The position numbers were made by a program, and so were the translations under genes. The notes beneath the pieces were generated by a model, which was not told where the DNA came from, made no database searches, and saw only the letters and a list, made by a program, of their open reading frames with translations. DNA of 64,000 bases from Phocicoccus schoeneichii. GTDB taxonomy: Bacteria; Bacillota; Bacilli; Staphylococcales; Salinicoccaceae. Shown one piece after another: positions 26,634 to 35,927 of the stretch. The stretch covers positions 434,001 to 498,000 of the forward strand of contig NZ_BMDB01000001.1 of assembly GCF_014635565.1 (NCBI RefSeq), written 5' to 3'. Position 1 is the stretch's first letter; every line of letters begins with the position of its first letter.

Positions 26634-26661
26634 CACTCTGAAAATATTTTCAGAGTGCTTA
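26634..26661 (-). terminator. Terminator after the second oligopeptide-binding gene
   Basis: AAGCACTCTGAAAA and TTTTCAGAGTGCTT form a perfect stem just after the stop codon at 26667, so the two paralogues are separate transcription units. Confidence 0.85.
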
Positions 26662-26666
26662 AAATA

Positions 26667-28325
26667 TTACTTTTTAAGTTTTAATGTTTCGAGTCTTATA
26701 TCACCTGACGCGTCGACTTCTACTCTATCGAGCTTGTCTGTGTTAATACCTATAGCAAATTGGTTATTGTAAATAAATGCTGCTGGCGATTCTTCAAGTA
26801 TAATTTCTTGCGCTGTCTTGTATAAATCAAGCCTAATTTCTGGATCCATTTCTTTTCTTGCGTCACGGATCACGTTATCGAACGCTTCGTTATCAAAGTT
26901 TGTTCTATTGTTTGCTTCTGTAATTGAAGTTGATTCAAATAATGCGTTAAAGATATAGTCCGCGTCTGCTGTCACTGTTGACCATCCTAAGATGAACATA
27001 TCGTGCTCACCTTTTTGAAGTTCTTCAAAAAGTGCTGCATATTCATAGTTACGAATTTCCATTTCGATGTTAAGTTCTTTTAACTCTTCTTGAATATAAA
27101 GTGCTGTAGAGTTAATTTGAGGGTCTTCGTTAATCCACACTGTTGTCTTAAACCCGTTTGGCATTGAAGATTTACTCATATACTCTTTTGCTTTTCCTAT
27201 GTCGTAGTCTATGCCTTCAATAGAATCATCGTATCCAAAAACGTTTTTAGCTAAAGGTGTTGTTGCTTTTGTGCCGACACCTTCTAATATTCCATTTACG
27301 ATATCATCGCGGTTTATGACATAACTGATTGCGAGTCTGATGTTTTTATCATCAAATGGTGCTTTTTTTGTATTGAACCCTAAGTACGTTGTACGAACCG
27401 AATCTTTAGTGGCAACTTTTGAGTGGTCGCTGTCCTCTAATAGATTTATTTCAGAAACGTCTAATGCGTTGATGATATCTACACCATCAACTTCTAGTTC
27501 ACTTACTCGAGAGCTCGGCTCTGGAATTACACGGTAAGTGACATCTTTAAATTCACGTTCGCCGTTATTGAACGCCTCGAACTTTGTAAGTTTGATGTTG
27601 TCACCATTTGTTCTAGATACGAATTTTAAATGGTTTGTACCGTCTGGATTCTTTTGAATAAATTCGCCGATGTACTCACCCATCTGTTTAGAGACTTCTC
27701 CGAATTCTTCGTCCTTTTTGTCTCTTAACTTATAATACTCATCAACAGTGATATCGAGTCCTGCTTTTTCAATTGCTTGTGCGTAATCTTTGTCAATTGA
27801 AGTCTTAGACATAATACTCGACGTATTATACGCAAGATTCGCAGTTAATGGTGCAAATGGATAAGATGTATGAATATTTATTTCATGATTGTTAACAATG
27901 TCAATCCTCTCAATCATTTCATACATAAACGATGAACTTGATGCCACTGTTGGATCGAGTCCACGCTCTAGTGAAGCTTTAACGTCTTCTGCAGTAAATT
28001 CTTGACCACTGTGGAATACCGTATTTTCTCTTAATTTAAAGTTCCATTCTGTGGGACCGAGTTGTTTAAACTCTGTAGCAAGCATAGGTTCTATTTCTAA
28101 GTCTGGATTTTGATAAATAAGCGTTTCATAAATATTTCTTCTGACTTGGCGAGAAGCACTGTCATTTGACCCATGTGGATCGATAGATGAGATGTCTTTA
28201 TCTACCCCAATAATGATATTTTGATCAATGTTATTTTGTTTATTTGGTTCTTCATTGCTGCATGCTCCAAGTACAAACAGCATTAAAAATAATGTTATGT
28301 ATGTAAAATTCTTTCTAGTAAACAC
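26667..28325 (-). CDS. Family 5 peptide/nickel-type substrate-binding lipoprotein 2
   Basis: A 552-residue paralogue of the gene at 24857. It has the same layout: lipobox LGAC (Cys22), IIIGVDKDISSIDPHGSN, WNFKLRENTVFHSGQEFTAEDV, and the segment DMFILGWSTVTADADY shared almost word for word. The pair arose by tandem duplication, but each has its own promoter region and terminator. Ligand unknown; divergence between the two suggests different specificities. Confidence 0.87.
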   Translation of the reverse strand: MFTRKNFTYITLFLMLFVLGACSNEEPNKQNNIDQNIIIGVDKDISSIDPHGSNDSASRQVRRNIYETLIYQNPDLEIEPMLATEFKQLGPTEWNFKLRENTVFHSGQEFTAEDVKASLERGLDPTVASSSSFMYEMIERIDIVNNHEINIHTSYPFAPLTANLAYNTSSIMSKTSIDKDYAQAIEKAGLDITVDEYYKLRDKKDEEFGEVSKQMGEYIGEFIQKNPDGTNHLKFVSRTNGDNIKLTKFEAFNNGEREFKDVTYRVIPEPSSRVSELEVDGVDIINALDVSEINLLEDSDHSKVATKDSVRTTYLGFNTKKAPFDDKNIRLAISYVINRDDIVNGILEGVGTKATTPLAKNVFGYDDSIEGIDYDIGKAKEYMSKSSMPNGFKTTVWINEDPQINSTALYIQEELKELNIEMEIRNYEYAALFEELQKGEHDMFILGWSTVTADADYIFNALFESTSITEANNRTNFDNEAFDNVIRDARKEMDPEIRLDLYKTAQEIILEESPAAFIYNNQFAIGINTDKLDRVEVDASGDIRLETLKLKK

Positions 28326-28424
28326 GATATTCCTCCACTAAACTCTATTTATATTAATTTAATCATAAAAACTGACCTTCAATAAGAGTCAGTTCTAATA
28401 ATTTTATAGTGGTCAGAAACAAAA

Positions 28425-28450
28425 AAAGTACCGCCATCTTGACGGTACTT
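28425..28450. terminator. Terminator between yneF and the lipoprotein gene
   Basis: AAGTACCG and CGGTACTT pair around a nine-base loop, with A-run and T-rich sequence on either side; it serves the end of yneF on the minus strand. Confidence 0.75.
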
Positions 28451-28456
28451 CGTGTC

Positions 28457-28690
28457 TTACTTTTTTTTCTGATCTTGCATATTTTTATTCATCATCGACA
28501 TCATTTGATTGATTTTTTTCTGCGACGGTTTTTGACCCATCTGCATCATCATCATTCTGAGCACGTCTTCATTAATTGGTGGATTCTTTTCGAGATAATC
28601 CATCATATATTTTCTAGCTAGGAAGAAACCTAGCGCAACACCACCAGCTAACGCTACGATTACAATAATAATCCAAATCCAAGTATCCAA
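28457..28690 (-). CDS. yneF: YneF family (UPF0154) membrane protein
   Basis: A 77-residue protein, start TTG 28690 six bases after AGAGGTG, giving [20 protein letters not shown]. The family pattern [20 protein letters not shown] and [19 protein letters not shown] is complete. One membrane helix and a methionine-rich cytosolic tail. It lies beside tkt as in Bacillus. Function unknown. Confidence 0.92.
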   Translation of the reverse strand: MDTWIWIIIVIVALAGGVALGFFLARKYMMDYLEKNPPINEDVLRMMMMQMGQKPSQKKINQMMSMMNKNMQDQKKK

Positions 28691-28767
28691 ATTGCTCACC
28701 TCTTTCACTTTAAACCATTATTAAGTTTACATTAAATATCATTAAATATCAATATTATTTAAGAAAG

Positions 28768-28792
28768 AAAAACCCCGGTAAAACCGGGGATC
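28768..28792 (-). terminator. Terminator after tkt
   Basis: CCCCGGT and ACCGGGG pair around an AA loop, followed on the minus strand by TTTTTC. Confidence 0.85.
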
Positions 28793-28799
28793 ACTTGTC

Positions 28800-30782
28800 T
28801 TATTGCTTAATCATTGATACTAGGTTATCAACAGTGTAACCATATTTCTCCATAACTTCGTCTCCAGGTGCACTAGCACCAAATGTATCGATTGTAAGTA
28901 GCTTACCATCCATACCAATGAAGCGGTGCCAGCCAAGGCTTGCCGCCATCTCAACCGCTGTTCTATTTTCGATTTGTTTGTTTAATACTGATTCTACATA
29001 TTCTTTGTCTTGAGCTAAGAATGTTTGAACGTCAGGAATTGAAGCAACTTTAATGTTTACACCTTCAGCGTGTAGTTTTTCTGCTGCGTTGATAGCAAGT
29101 GGTACTTCACTACCTGTTGCAAATACAATTGCATCGTCCCCTTGGTCATATGCAATGTATCCACCTTTACGCACACCCGCTTCAACCACATCTTCATTAA
29201 CATCAATCACTTCGATGTCTTGACGTGTTAACACTAGAGCTGTTGGTGTATTCTTAGACTCTAAAGCTACTTTCCAAGCTACACGTGTTTCGTTACCATC
29301 TGCTGGACGAATCACTTTTAAGTTTGGAATTGCACGGAGTCCTGCTAACTGCTCAATTGGCTCGTGTGTTGGACCGTCTTCACCAACAGCAATTGAGTCA
29401 TGAGTGAATACATAAGTGACAGGAAGACCCATTAATGCACTGAGTCTAACTGCTGGTTTTAAGTAGTCACTGAATACGAAGAATGTGCCGACGTATGGGA
29501 ATACTCCACCATGTGCTGCCATACCATTCGCTGCAGCCGCCATCGCAAATTCACGTACACCAAACCAGATGTTACGACCTTTGTAGTTGTCTTTAGAGAA
29601 GTCATCTTCGTCCACTACATTTGTTTTATTGGATGATGCCAGGTCTGCTGCACCACCGAATAGAGTTGGTACAGTCTTAGATAACTCTTGAATCATGTCG
29701 CTTGAATTACCACGTGTTGCTTTTTTAGTACCTACTTCGTATTTTGGTAGATTATTAGCATAGTCTTCAGCTAACGTACCTTCAATTCCATCCTTAAGTT
29801 GTTTGTATCGCTCAGGATGTTCAGCTTTGTAATCTTCCATTAACTTGTTCCACTCTGCTTCTTTTTCACTACTTCTAGAAGAAAGGGTTTCGTTAAATCT
29901 GTCGTAAACAGAATCTTCAACGTGGAATTCTTTACCTGAATCTAAACCGTAGTTTTCAAATGCAAGTACACGCTCATCGCTACCAATTGGCGCACCGTGT
30001 GCAGCACTCTTACCACCTTTGTTTGGTGAACCATACCCAATAACAGTCTTAATTTCAATCATTGATGGTTGGTTGGTTTCTTTAGCTTTTTCAATTGCCT
30101 GATCGATATCAACTAAGCTATTTCCATCTTCTACTAATTGATAGTGCCAACCGTAAGCTTTGAATCTCTCTTCAATCTTTTCAGAGAAACTCATAGAAAG
30201 ATCACCATCAAGTGATATATCATTTGAATCGTATAATACGATTAACTTATCGAGCTCTAAGTGACCAGCAAGAGATGCCGCTTCATGAGAAATACCTTCC
30301 ATTAAGTCACCATCTGAAGCGATTACGTAAGTGTAATGGTCAACTACATTATACTTGTCAGTATTGAACTGAGCGGCAAGGTGTTTTTCAGCCATTGCCA
30401 TACCTACACTCATTGCGAACCCTTGTCCAAGTGGACCAGTCGTAATTTCAACACCATCTGTGTATCCGTATTCTGGGTGTCCTGGTGTTTTTGAATTATA
30501 TTGTCTGAAGTTCTTTACTTCATCCATTGGTAAGCTTCCTGATAAGTGAAGCAAACTATATAAAAGCATTGATCCGTGTCCTGCACTTAGGACGAATCTA
30601 TCTCTATTAAACCAGTCTACTGATTTTGGGTTAAAGTTTAGATGGTTTTTCCATAGTGAATACGCCATCGGAGCTGCACCCATAGGAAGTCCGGGGTGTC
30701 CTGAATTTGCTTTTTCAATCGCATCAATAGATAATGCTCTTATTGTATTTACTACTAATTCGTCTGTTTTATCAAAGCTCAT
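28800..30782 (-). CDS. tkt: Transketolase
   Basis: A 660-residue transketolase of normal length. The thiamine diphosphate motif is [19 protein letters not shown] (near 155). The N-terminal domain has [17 protein letters not shown], and the pyrimidine domain has [14 protein letters not shown] with the catalytic Glu. Transfers two-carbon units in the pentose phosphate pathway, cytosolic. The ynzC gene lies 15 bp upstream in the same direction, so the two are probably co-transcribed. Confidence 0.97.
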   Translation of the reverse strand: MSFDKTDELVVNTIRALSIDAIEKANSGHPGLPMGAAPMAYSLWKNHLNFNPKSVDWFNRDRFVLSAGHGSMLLYSLLHLSGSLPMDEVKNFRQYNSKTPGHPEYGYTDGVEITTGPLGQGFAMSVGMAMAEKHLAAQFNTDKYNVVDHYTYVIASDGDLMEGISHEAASLAGHLELDKLIVLYDSNDISLDGDLSMSFSEKIEERFKAYGWHYQLVEDGNSLVDIDQAIEKAKETNQPSMIEIKTVIGYGSPNKGGKSAAHGAPIGSDERVLAFENYGLDSGKEFHVEDSVYDRFNETLSSRSSEKEAEWNKLMEDYKAEHPERYKQLKDGIEGTLAEDYANNLPKYEVGTKKATRGNSSDMIQELSKTVPTLFGGAADLASSNKTNVVDEDDFSKDNYKGRNIWFGVREFAMAAAANGMAAHGGVFPYVGTFFVFSDYLKPAVRLSALMGLPVTYVFTHDSIAVGEDGPTHEPIEQLAGLRAIPNLKVIRPADGNETRVAWKVALESKNTPTALVLTRQDIEVIDVNEDVVEAGVRKGGYIAYDQGDDAIVFATGSEVPLAINAAEKLHAEGVNIKVASIPDVQTFLAQDKEYVESVLNKQIENRTAVEMAASLGWHRFIGMDGKLLTIDTFGASAPGDEVMEKYGYTVDNLVSMIKQ

Positions 30783-30797
30783 TTAATAAGTTCTCCT

Positions 30798-31031
30798 TTA
30801 AAGATGTTTGTTTTTCTCTTGAATTTCTTTGATTTTTTCTGGGGTAACATCGTTACCTTCTGGGTCGATAACTTTGGTTTGTTCGATCTGTTTTTTAAAT
30901 GAATTTCTAAAATTAGTCAGAAACTCTTTTCTAAGTTTTGTGAGCTCTTCGAGTTCATCTTTATTAATTTTTTGATCTCTCTTCTTTTTTGCGAGTTCAT
31001 TTAAACGATCTAACTGTTCTTTCTCTAACAT
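30798..31031 (-). CDS. ynzC: DUF896 (YnzC) family protein
   Basis: A 77-residue protein of two helices, with the family pattern RLNELAKKKRDQKINKDELEELTKLRKEFL and VIDPEGNDVTPEKI. Cytosolic, function unknown; in Bacillus ynzC belongs to the SOS-regulated yneA operon beside lexA. Here a terminator (31067-31101) separates it from sosA. Confidence 0.93.
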   Translation of the reverse strand: MLEKEQLDRLNELAKKKRDQKINKDELEELTKLRKEFLTNFRNSFKKQIEQTKVIDPEGNDVTPEKIKEIQEKNKHL

Positions 31032-31066
31032 AATCTCCCCACCCTTCTATATAAATTTACCATAAA

Positions 31067-31101
31067 AATAAGCACCAGGCTAATGTTCCTAGTGCTTATT
31101 T
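31067..31101 (-). terminator. Terminator after sosA
   Basis: AAGCACCAGG and CCTAGTGCTT pair with one mismatch around CTAATGTT, flanked by AAAAAT and TATTTC; ends the sosA transcript. Confidence 0.75.
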
Positions 31102-31128
31102 CGAATTTATTCATATATATTTTATTCA

Positions 31129-31344
31129 TTATTTACTTGTGACTTGGCTCAGTACTTTTACAGTAATTTCTGAGTTGATGTTCTGTATATGTTCGTCGGT
31201 CATTCCAAAGATTTGTGTCATTCCACTTAGGGCGTCTGTAGAATGTGTGTTCCCCGTAAAATAGAAGTCAATGTATAGATAAATGCTTAATAGAAGCATT
31301 AACAGCGCAATACTAGTAACAGTGAATTGTTCTTGCTTTGTCAT
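31129..31344 (-). CDS. sosA: SOS-induced cell-division inhibitor SosA (YneA-like)
   Basis: A 71-residue protein with one N-terminal membrane helix (TSIALLMLLLSIYLYIDFYF, about 9-28) and an extracytoplasmic tail. It is divergent from lexA and shares its operator region with three LexA boxes, the position and size of SosA in Staphylococcus. It would arrest septation during DNA damage. Start ATG 31344 was preferred, 9 bp after GGGAG. Sequence similarity is modest, so the assignment leans on context. Confidence 0.8.
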   Translation of the reverse strand: MTKQEQFTVTSIALLMLLLSIYLYIDFYFTGNTHSTDALSGMTQIFGMTDEHIQNINSEITVKVLSQVTSK

Positions 31345-31357
31345 AATATTCATCTCC

Positions 31358-31429
31358 CGAACGTTTGTTTGTATTTATAATATACTAGAACAGATGTTCG
31401 TTGTCAACAAAAACACGAACAAATGTTTG
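31358..31429. promoter_or_regulatory. Three LexA operators between sosA and lexA
   Basis: CGAACGTTTGTTTG (31358-31371), AGAACAGATGTTCG (31387-31400) and CGAACAAATGTTTG (31416-31429) fit the Gram-positive SOS box GAAC-N4-GTTY. They would let LexA repress both sosA and its own gene. Confidence 0.9.
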
Positions 31430-31485
31430 ATTGTTGATTTCATGTATGGTACGATTAAATTAATAAAAATCTGGGGGCACTAAAT

Positions 31486-32100
31486 ATGAAAGAACTCACA
31501 GCGAGACAAAAAGAAATTCTTGATTTTATAAAACTTACAGTAAATAGTCAAGGGTACCCACCAAGTGTTAGAGAAATTGGAAATGCGGTTGGCTTACAGT
31601 CAAGTTCTACTGTTCATGGTCATTTAAATAATCTTGAGGAAAAGGGTTATATCAGACGCGACCGTACAAAGCCACGTGCGATTGAAGTAGTGTCACCTGA
31701 GGATGAATTAACAACACCAGTGATTCATGCACCAGTGCTTGGGAAAGTTACAGCAGGTCTTCCGATCACTGCAATTGAGAACGTCGAAGAATACTTCCCA
31801 CTACCTGAACATTTCACAACTGGTCATAACAGTGAAATATTCATTTTAAATGTAGTTGGAGATAGTATGATCGAAGCTGGTATACATGACGGAGACAAAG
31901 TGATTGTTAGAAAGCAAAATATCGCACACAATGGTGAAATCATTGTCGCAATGACAGCCGATGATGAAGCAACTGTAAAACGTTTCTACAAGGAAAAAGG
32001 TTATTACAGACTTCAACCTGAAAACAGCACCATGGACCCTATCCTAGTTGATTCAGTAACAGTACTTGGTAAAGTTGTTGGATTATTTAGAGAAATGTAA
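31486..32100 (+). CDS. lexA: SOS repressor LexA
   Basis: A 204-residue LexA. The winged-helix N-terminus ([21 protein letters not shown], about 27-47) binds the SOS box. The Ala90-Gly91 cleavage bond is in VTAGLP, and the catalytic dyad is Ser127 (GDSMIEAG) and Lys165 (ATVKRF). RecA-stimulated self-cleavage induces the SOS response. Preceded by three LexA boxes and followed by a terminator. Confidence 0.97.
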   Translation: MKELTARQKEILDFIKLTVNSQGYPPSVREIGNAVGLQSSSTVHGHLNNLEEKGYIRRDRTKPRAIEVVSPEDELTTPVIHAPVLGKVTAGLPITAIENVEEYFPLPEHFTTGHNSEIFILNVVGDSMIEAGIHDGDKVIVRKQNIAHNGEIIVAMTADDEATVKRFYKEKGYYRLQPENSTMDPILVDSVTVLGKVVGLFREM

Positions 32101-32101
32101 A

Positions 32102-32128
32102 ATTAAAAGCGCATATGCGCTTTTTTTG
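32102..32128 (+). terminator. Terminator after lexA
   Basis: AAAAGCGCATATGCGCTTTT is a self-complementary stem followed by a T-run. Confidence 0.85.
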
Positions 32129-32188
32129 TTTTCAAATGATTTCACTAGGGTAAAATATACACTGATAAAAATTTAGGAGATGGTTCAC

Positions 32189-33250
32189 TTGAGTCAATTG
32201 CGAGAGGTTGCAAAATTTGCATTCGCATATACTGGCGTGGTAGTTGGAGCGGGGTTCTCTACTGGTCAGGAAGTTATACAATTCTTTACAAACTACGGAT
32301 TGTACAGTTTCGTAGGTACTTTTATAGCAGGACTTCTTTTAGTCTTTGTTGGTAGACAAACCGCAAAGATAGGTTCTATCTATCACGTAGAATCTCATGA
32401 AGTTCCTCTCGATAAGCTTTTCGGACACACAGCAGGTAAAATAATAGACTATGTACTTTCTTTCTTCATGTATGGACTTGCTGTAATTATGATTGCAGGT
32501 AGTGGTGCAAACTTAAACGAAGGTTTTGGTGTGCCAGTTGCAATAGGATCTATTCTTACAATTATTTTAGTTCTTGTTACATTACTTATGGATTTCGATA
32601 AAATTATGAATGTCTTAGGTTCAGTCACGCCTATATTACTAATTATGGTTGTGATTATGGTAATTACGAACCTAGTAGTTGCAGATACTTCTTTTACAGA
32701 AGCAGCAACACACGCAGATATTAGTAGAACACCAAATGGTGTTTGGTGGTTTGATGCCATTGTATACATGGGTCTACAAATGGGAGTCGCATTTAGTTTC
32801 TTAGCATTAATGGGTTCTGATGCAAACAAACATGAAATTGCAAAAAAAGGATCATTATTAGGTGGTCTTATTGTTTTAGTACTTGTAGTATTAATGAACG
32901 GATCACTACTCACTGTTCTAGAAGAAGCAAACCAAATGTCTATTCCAGCACTCGTTATGGCGAACAACGTTCACCCCATTTTCGGTACATTATATTCTAT
33001 ATTAATCATCGCACTAATTTATAATACAGTTGTCGGATTAATGTACGGTTTCCTAGCAAGATTTACAACACCTAGATCTAGAAATTATAAGATTATGCTC
33101 ATTGTTTCATTAATTGTTGCATATATCTTCACGTTCATCGGATTCGTTGATCTCGTAAACATGTTCTACCCAATCTTTGGTTATCTCGGAGCACTACTCG
33201 GTCTTGCACTTGCAATATTATGGGTACGTAAGAAAATTCAAAGAAGCTAA
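32189..33250 (+). CDS. YkvI-family membrane protein
   Basis: A 353-residue integral membrane protein with about ten helices, beginning MSQLREVAKFAFAYTGVVVG and AGFSTGQEVIQFFTNYG. This resembles YkvI and more distantly APC-type carriers. The start was set to TTG 32189 because AGGAG is 9 bp upstream, whereas the ATG at 32180 abuts it. Transport function is inferred from fold only; substrate unknown. Confidence 0.8.
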   Translation: MSQLREVAKFAFAYTGVVVGAGFSTGQEVIQFFTNYGLYSFVGTFIAGLLLVFVGRQTAKIGSIYHVESHEVPLDKLFGHTAGKIIDYVLSFFMYGLAVIMIAGSGANLNEGFGVPVAIGSILTIILVLVTLLMDFDKIMNVLGSVTPILLIMVVIMVITNLVVADTSFTEAATHADISRTPNGVWWFDAIVYMGLQMGVAFSFLALMGSDANKHEIAKKGSLLGGLIVLVLVVLMNGSLLTVLEEANQMSIPALVMANNVHPIFGTLYSILIIALIYNTVVGLMYGFLARFTTPRSRNYKIMLIVSLIVAYIFTFIGFVDLVNMFYPIFGYLGALLGLALAILWVRKKIQRS

Positions 33251-33258
33251 AAAACAAT

Positions 33259-33298
33259 AAAAAAGCCAAGCTTCCTTAAATGAAAGCTTGGCTTACTT
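33259..33298. terminator. Bidirectional terminator between ykvI-like gene and selO
   Basis: AAGCCAAGCTT and AAGCTTGGCTT form a perfect 11-bp stem with A-runs before and T-runs after; the two genes converge on it. Confidence 0.88.
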
Positions 33299-33302
33299 TT
33301 TA

Positions 33303-34631
33303 TCATGTCCCACAAGTTGTATTAAAGTTATGGTCTGTCGGTTGTTTTAAATATTCTGGTACACGGTCGTTAAATGGTTTCGTTATAAACTTCTCTAACT
33401 CATGCATTTTGCTATAATCACCTTCTAATGCAAGCTCTATTGCTGCATTAACTGAATGATATCTTGGGACAAATGATGGATTCACACTCTTCATGAGTTC
33501 ATAGTCTGGTGTATAGTCACCATAATCAGGTGTAAAGTCCAGCTTCTTTAATGCTAACTGTCTGAACGTATTTGTGTAATCGAGTTTTTTATCTTCAATT
33601 TGTTTTAAGAAGTCTAATACAATACCTCTGTCATCATCATTCGTATAGTCAAAGTCATTGATACCTATCTTTTCTCCCATCAACATGAACCAGTGATTTA
33701 GATAATACGTTCCAAATCTGTCTAATATTTTTTGAAGTACTTCAACCGCTTCATCTTCAGTATCAAATAGTTGAACAAGAGATTCTCCAAGTTTTCCTAA
33801 ATTCCAATGCATTATACTTGGCTGATTATTAAATCTATATCGACCATTCACATCAATTTCACTGAACCACTGATTTGGATCATACGTCTCTAAAAACGCA
33901 CATGGACCAAAGTCAATTGTGTCTCCTGAAATCAGTACATTATCTGTATTCATTACACCGTGGATAAACCCAACAGACTGCCATTTTGCGACAAGCTCTG
34001 CTTCTTTACGTACAACCATATCAAAAAACATTTCATATTTTTCTTCATGATTGGTGAGATATGGATAATGTCTTTCAATCGCATAGTCTACGATTTTTTG
34101 AAGTTCATCTTTCCCTTTTAATGCAGCAAGTTGAATCGTACCTACCCTTATATGACTACTTGCTACACGAATAATTACGCCTGATTTCTTTTCAGTTCCG
34201 CGCTCGATTGAATCCTCTAACTCTAAAATCGCTAAGCTACGAGACGTCGGAATATGAATGTTATACATAAACTCAGAATAAATATATTCCTTTAACACAG
34301 CTTCTAAAGGTGCACGGCCATCACCATTTCTACTGTACTTTGTTGTACCGCTACCTTTTAACGCAATATCAAAACGCTCACCATCAACGACACGTTCACC
34401 TAAAATATGTGCGCGACCGTCACCTAAGATAACTGGGGAACCAAACTGGTGACCCATATAACTCTGAGAAAATGTATTTTCATCGAACGTTAAAATATCT
34501 TCCACTTTGTCTAGATTAAGTTTTCTCATCAGCGAGTGATTCAAGAGATCTATTTTCTTAACTTTTAGATCTGGTTGATTCACACTATAAAACACATCTG
34601 GTAAGTCCAAATATGTGTATTCAAAATTCAT
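33303..34631 (-). CDS. selO: Protein adenylyltransferase SelO (YdiU family)
   Basis: A 442-residue pseudokinase-fold protein. Motifs: YMGHQFGSPVILGDGRAHILGE, LKGSGTTKYSRNGDGRAPLEAVLKEY (nucleotide-binding loop), RVASSHIRVGTIQ, and the catalytic-loop and metal segments GVMNTDNVLISGDTIDFGPCAFL. SelO transfers AMP to protein Ser/Thr/Tyr, acting in redox homeostasis. The C-terminus ends TTCGT, the Cys corresponding to the redox-active position near the end of the family. Somewhat shorter than the 478 residues of the E. coli protein. Monocistronic. Confidence 0.93.
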   Translation of the reverse strand: MNFEYTYLDLPDVFYSVNQPDLKVKKIDLLNHSLMRKLNLDKVEDILTFDENTFSQSYMGHQFGSPVILGDGRAHILGERVVDGERFDIALKGSGTTKYSRNGDGRAPLEAVLKEYIYSEFMYNIHIPTSRSLAILELEDSIERGTEKKSGVIIRVASSHIRVGTIQLAALKGKDELQKIVDYAIERHYPYLTNHEEKYEMFFDMVVRKEAELVAKWQSVGFIHGVMNTDNVLISGDTIDFGPCAFLETYDPNQWFSEIDVNGRYRFNNQPSIMHWNLGKLGESLVQLFDTEDEAVEVLQKILDRFGTYYLNHWFMLMGEKIGINDFDYTNDDDRGIVLDFLKQIEDKKLDYTNTFRQLALKKLDFTPDYGDYTPDYELMKSVNPSFVPRYHSVNAAIELALEGDYSKMHELEKFITKPFNDRVPEYLKQPTDHNFNTTCGT

Positions 34632-34669
34632 AACTACACCTCATTTATGTTCTAACTCAATTGTAAAAT

Positions 34670-34697
34670 AAAAAAGCTTTGTAACATAGTACAAAGC
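34670..34697 (-). terminator. Terminator after the MFS pair
   Basis: AAGCTTTGTA and TACAAAGCTT pair around a short loop, with a long A-run before (T-run on the minus strand). Confidence 0.82.
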
Positions 34698-35924
34698 TTA
34701 TAATGTGTCTTCAATATATTCACCTTTAGCTGCAAATTGTCCAAATACACATAATAAAACACCCATAATCAGGAATATAAAGTTAGTGATATTCGAGGAG
34801 TTTGTAATATCAAATACGAGTCCCATAAATAAAGGTCCTAATGCAGCGAACATATAACCAATGGACTGTGAAAAACCGGATAAGGCGATACTTCCATGAT
34901 ATGTTTTTGCTTTGACAGAGAAGAAAGTCATACATGCACTGAATGCAGCGCCAATACCTGCTCCAGAAATTAATACACCTAAAAGTAAAACAATATTATT
35001 CTCTATGAATAGTAAGCTAAATCCTACAATAAAACATCCTAAGATTATATACATCGGAATCGTTTGATCTTTAACTCTCGCCACAAATTGTGGGAAGAAG
35101 AAAGCGATTGGGATTTGAAGAAACTGACTAAACATGAAGAAGTATCCGGCTATATCTGGTGTTAATCCACGTTCAACGAGTAAACTTGGTAACCATGCGA
35201 CAATACAGTAGAATACCATGGATTGCATGGCAAAGAGCATTGCTATCGACCATACCATACGACTTTTAATGAGTGTTTTAATCTTAATATTTGGTTCACT
35301 CAGTGTTTCATTATTATCTTGTACCTGTGCTAAATTTTTGTTTAGTTCTCTAGTCCAAACGAGTATCGTGATGACGACTAAAACAGCCCAAATGCTGAGC
35401 GATAATTTATATCCAAACGATGACATTGTAGACAACGGAACTGATAATCCTCCTCCTACTCCTGCCATACCATTCATTGTAGCTCCGTAAAGTCCTGTGA
35501 CAAGCCCGACTTGAAGTGGGAATTTAAGCTTTACGAGTCCAGGAATCGTTACGTTACCTATAGCAATACCAATGCCAAGGAGTCCTGTCCCAAGTAGGAA
35601 TAATTCAATACCACCAAGTGTACGTACAAGGATACCGACTAAAATAATAATGAGTCCGTAGAATACTGTCCATTCAATGCCAATTTTATTTACAATTCTA
35701 GGTACAAATGGTGAGACGATCCCAAATAAAAGTAAAGGAATCGTCGTGAGTAATCCAGCAACTGTATTGGAGATTAAGAGGTCGTCTTTAATTAATTCAA
35801 CAATTGGTCCAACTGACGTAATTGCTGCACGTAAAATTGATGCAACGAGAATAATACCAATAACTTGTATCCATCTTTGCCTTAAACTCGTACTTAAATT
35901 AGAGTGAATTCTAATCTCCTCCAA
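34698..35924 (-). CDS. CynX/NimT-type MFS transporter, copy 1
   Basis: A 408-residue, 12-helix carrier with the pattern of the cyanate-permease family (RAAITSVGPIVELIKDDL; SNTVAGLLTTIPLLLFG; GMAGVGGGLSVPLS). It is 3 bp from the next gene upstream and obviously paralogous to it. The frame opens with TTG that overlaps the ribosome binding site GGAGGAG, and no better start lies downstream, so the exact start is uncertain. It is the last gene before the terminator and may export or import small anions; oxamate or cyanate-like compounds are a guess from the neighbouring allantoin genes. Confidence 0.8.
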   Translation of the reverse strand: MEEIRIHSNLSTSLRQRWIQVIGIILVASILRAAITSVGPIVELIKDDLLISNTVAGLLTTIPLLLFGIVSPFVPRIVNKIGIEWTVFYGLIIILVGILVRTLGGIELFLLGTGLLGIGIAIGNVTIPGLVKLKFPLQVGLVTGLYGATMNGMAGVGGGLSVPLSTMSSFGYKLSLSIWAVLVVITILVWTRELNKNLAQVQDNNETLSEPNIKIKTLIKSRMVWSIAMLFAMQSMVFYCIVAWLPSLLVERGLTPDIAGYFFMFSQFLQIPIAFFFPQFVARVKDQTIPMYIILGCFIVGFSLLFIENNIVLLLGVLISGAGIGAAFSACMTFFSVKAKTYHGSIALSGFSQSIGYMFAALGPLFMGLVFDITNSSNITNFIFLIMGVLLCVFGQFAAKGEYIEDTL

Positions 35925-35927
35925 AAT

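Noticed and set aside
26525-26666. Origin-like AT-rich region
   Set aside because: No DnaA boxes or iterons seen; simply an AT-rich promoter region followed by a terminator.
30798-31344. ynzC and sosA as one SOS operon, as in Bacillus
   Set aside because: A terminator-like hairpin (31067-31101) lies between them and no LexA box precedes ynzC here; co-regulation is not supported by the sequence.
32449-32967. 172-codon minus-strand frame inside the ykvI-like gene
   Set aside because: Shadow of a well-supported membrane protein; no start signal.
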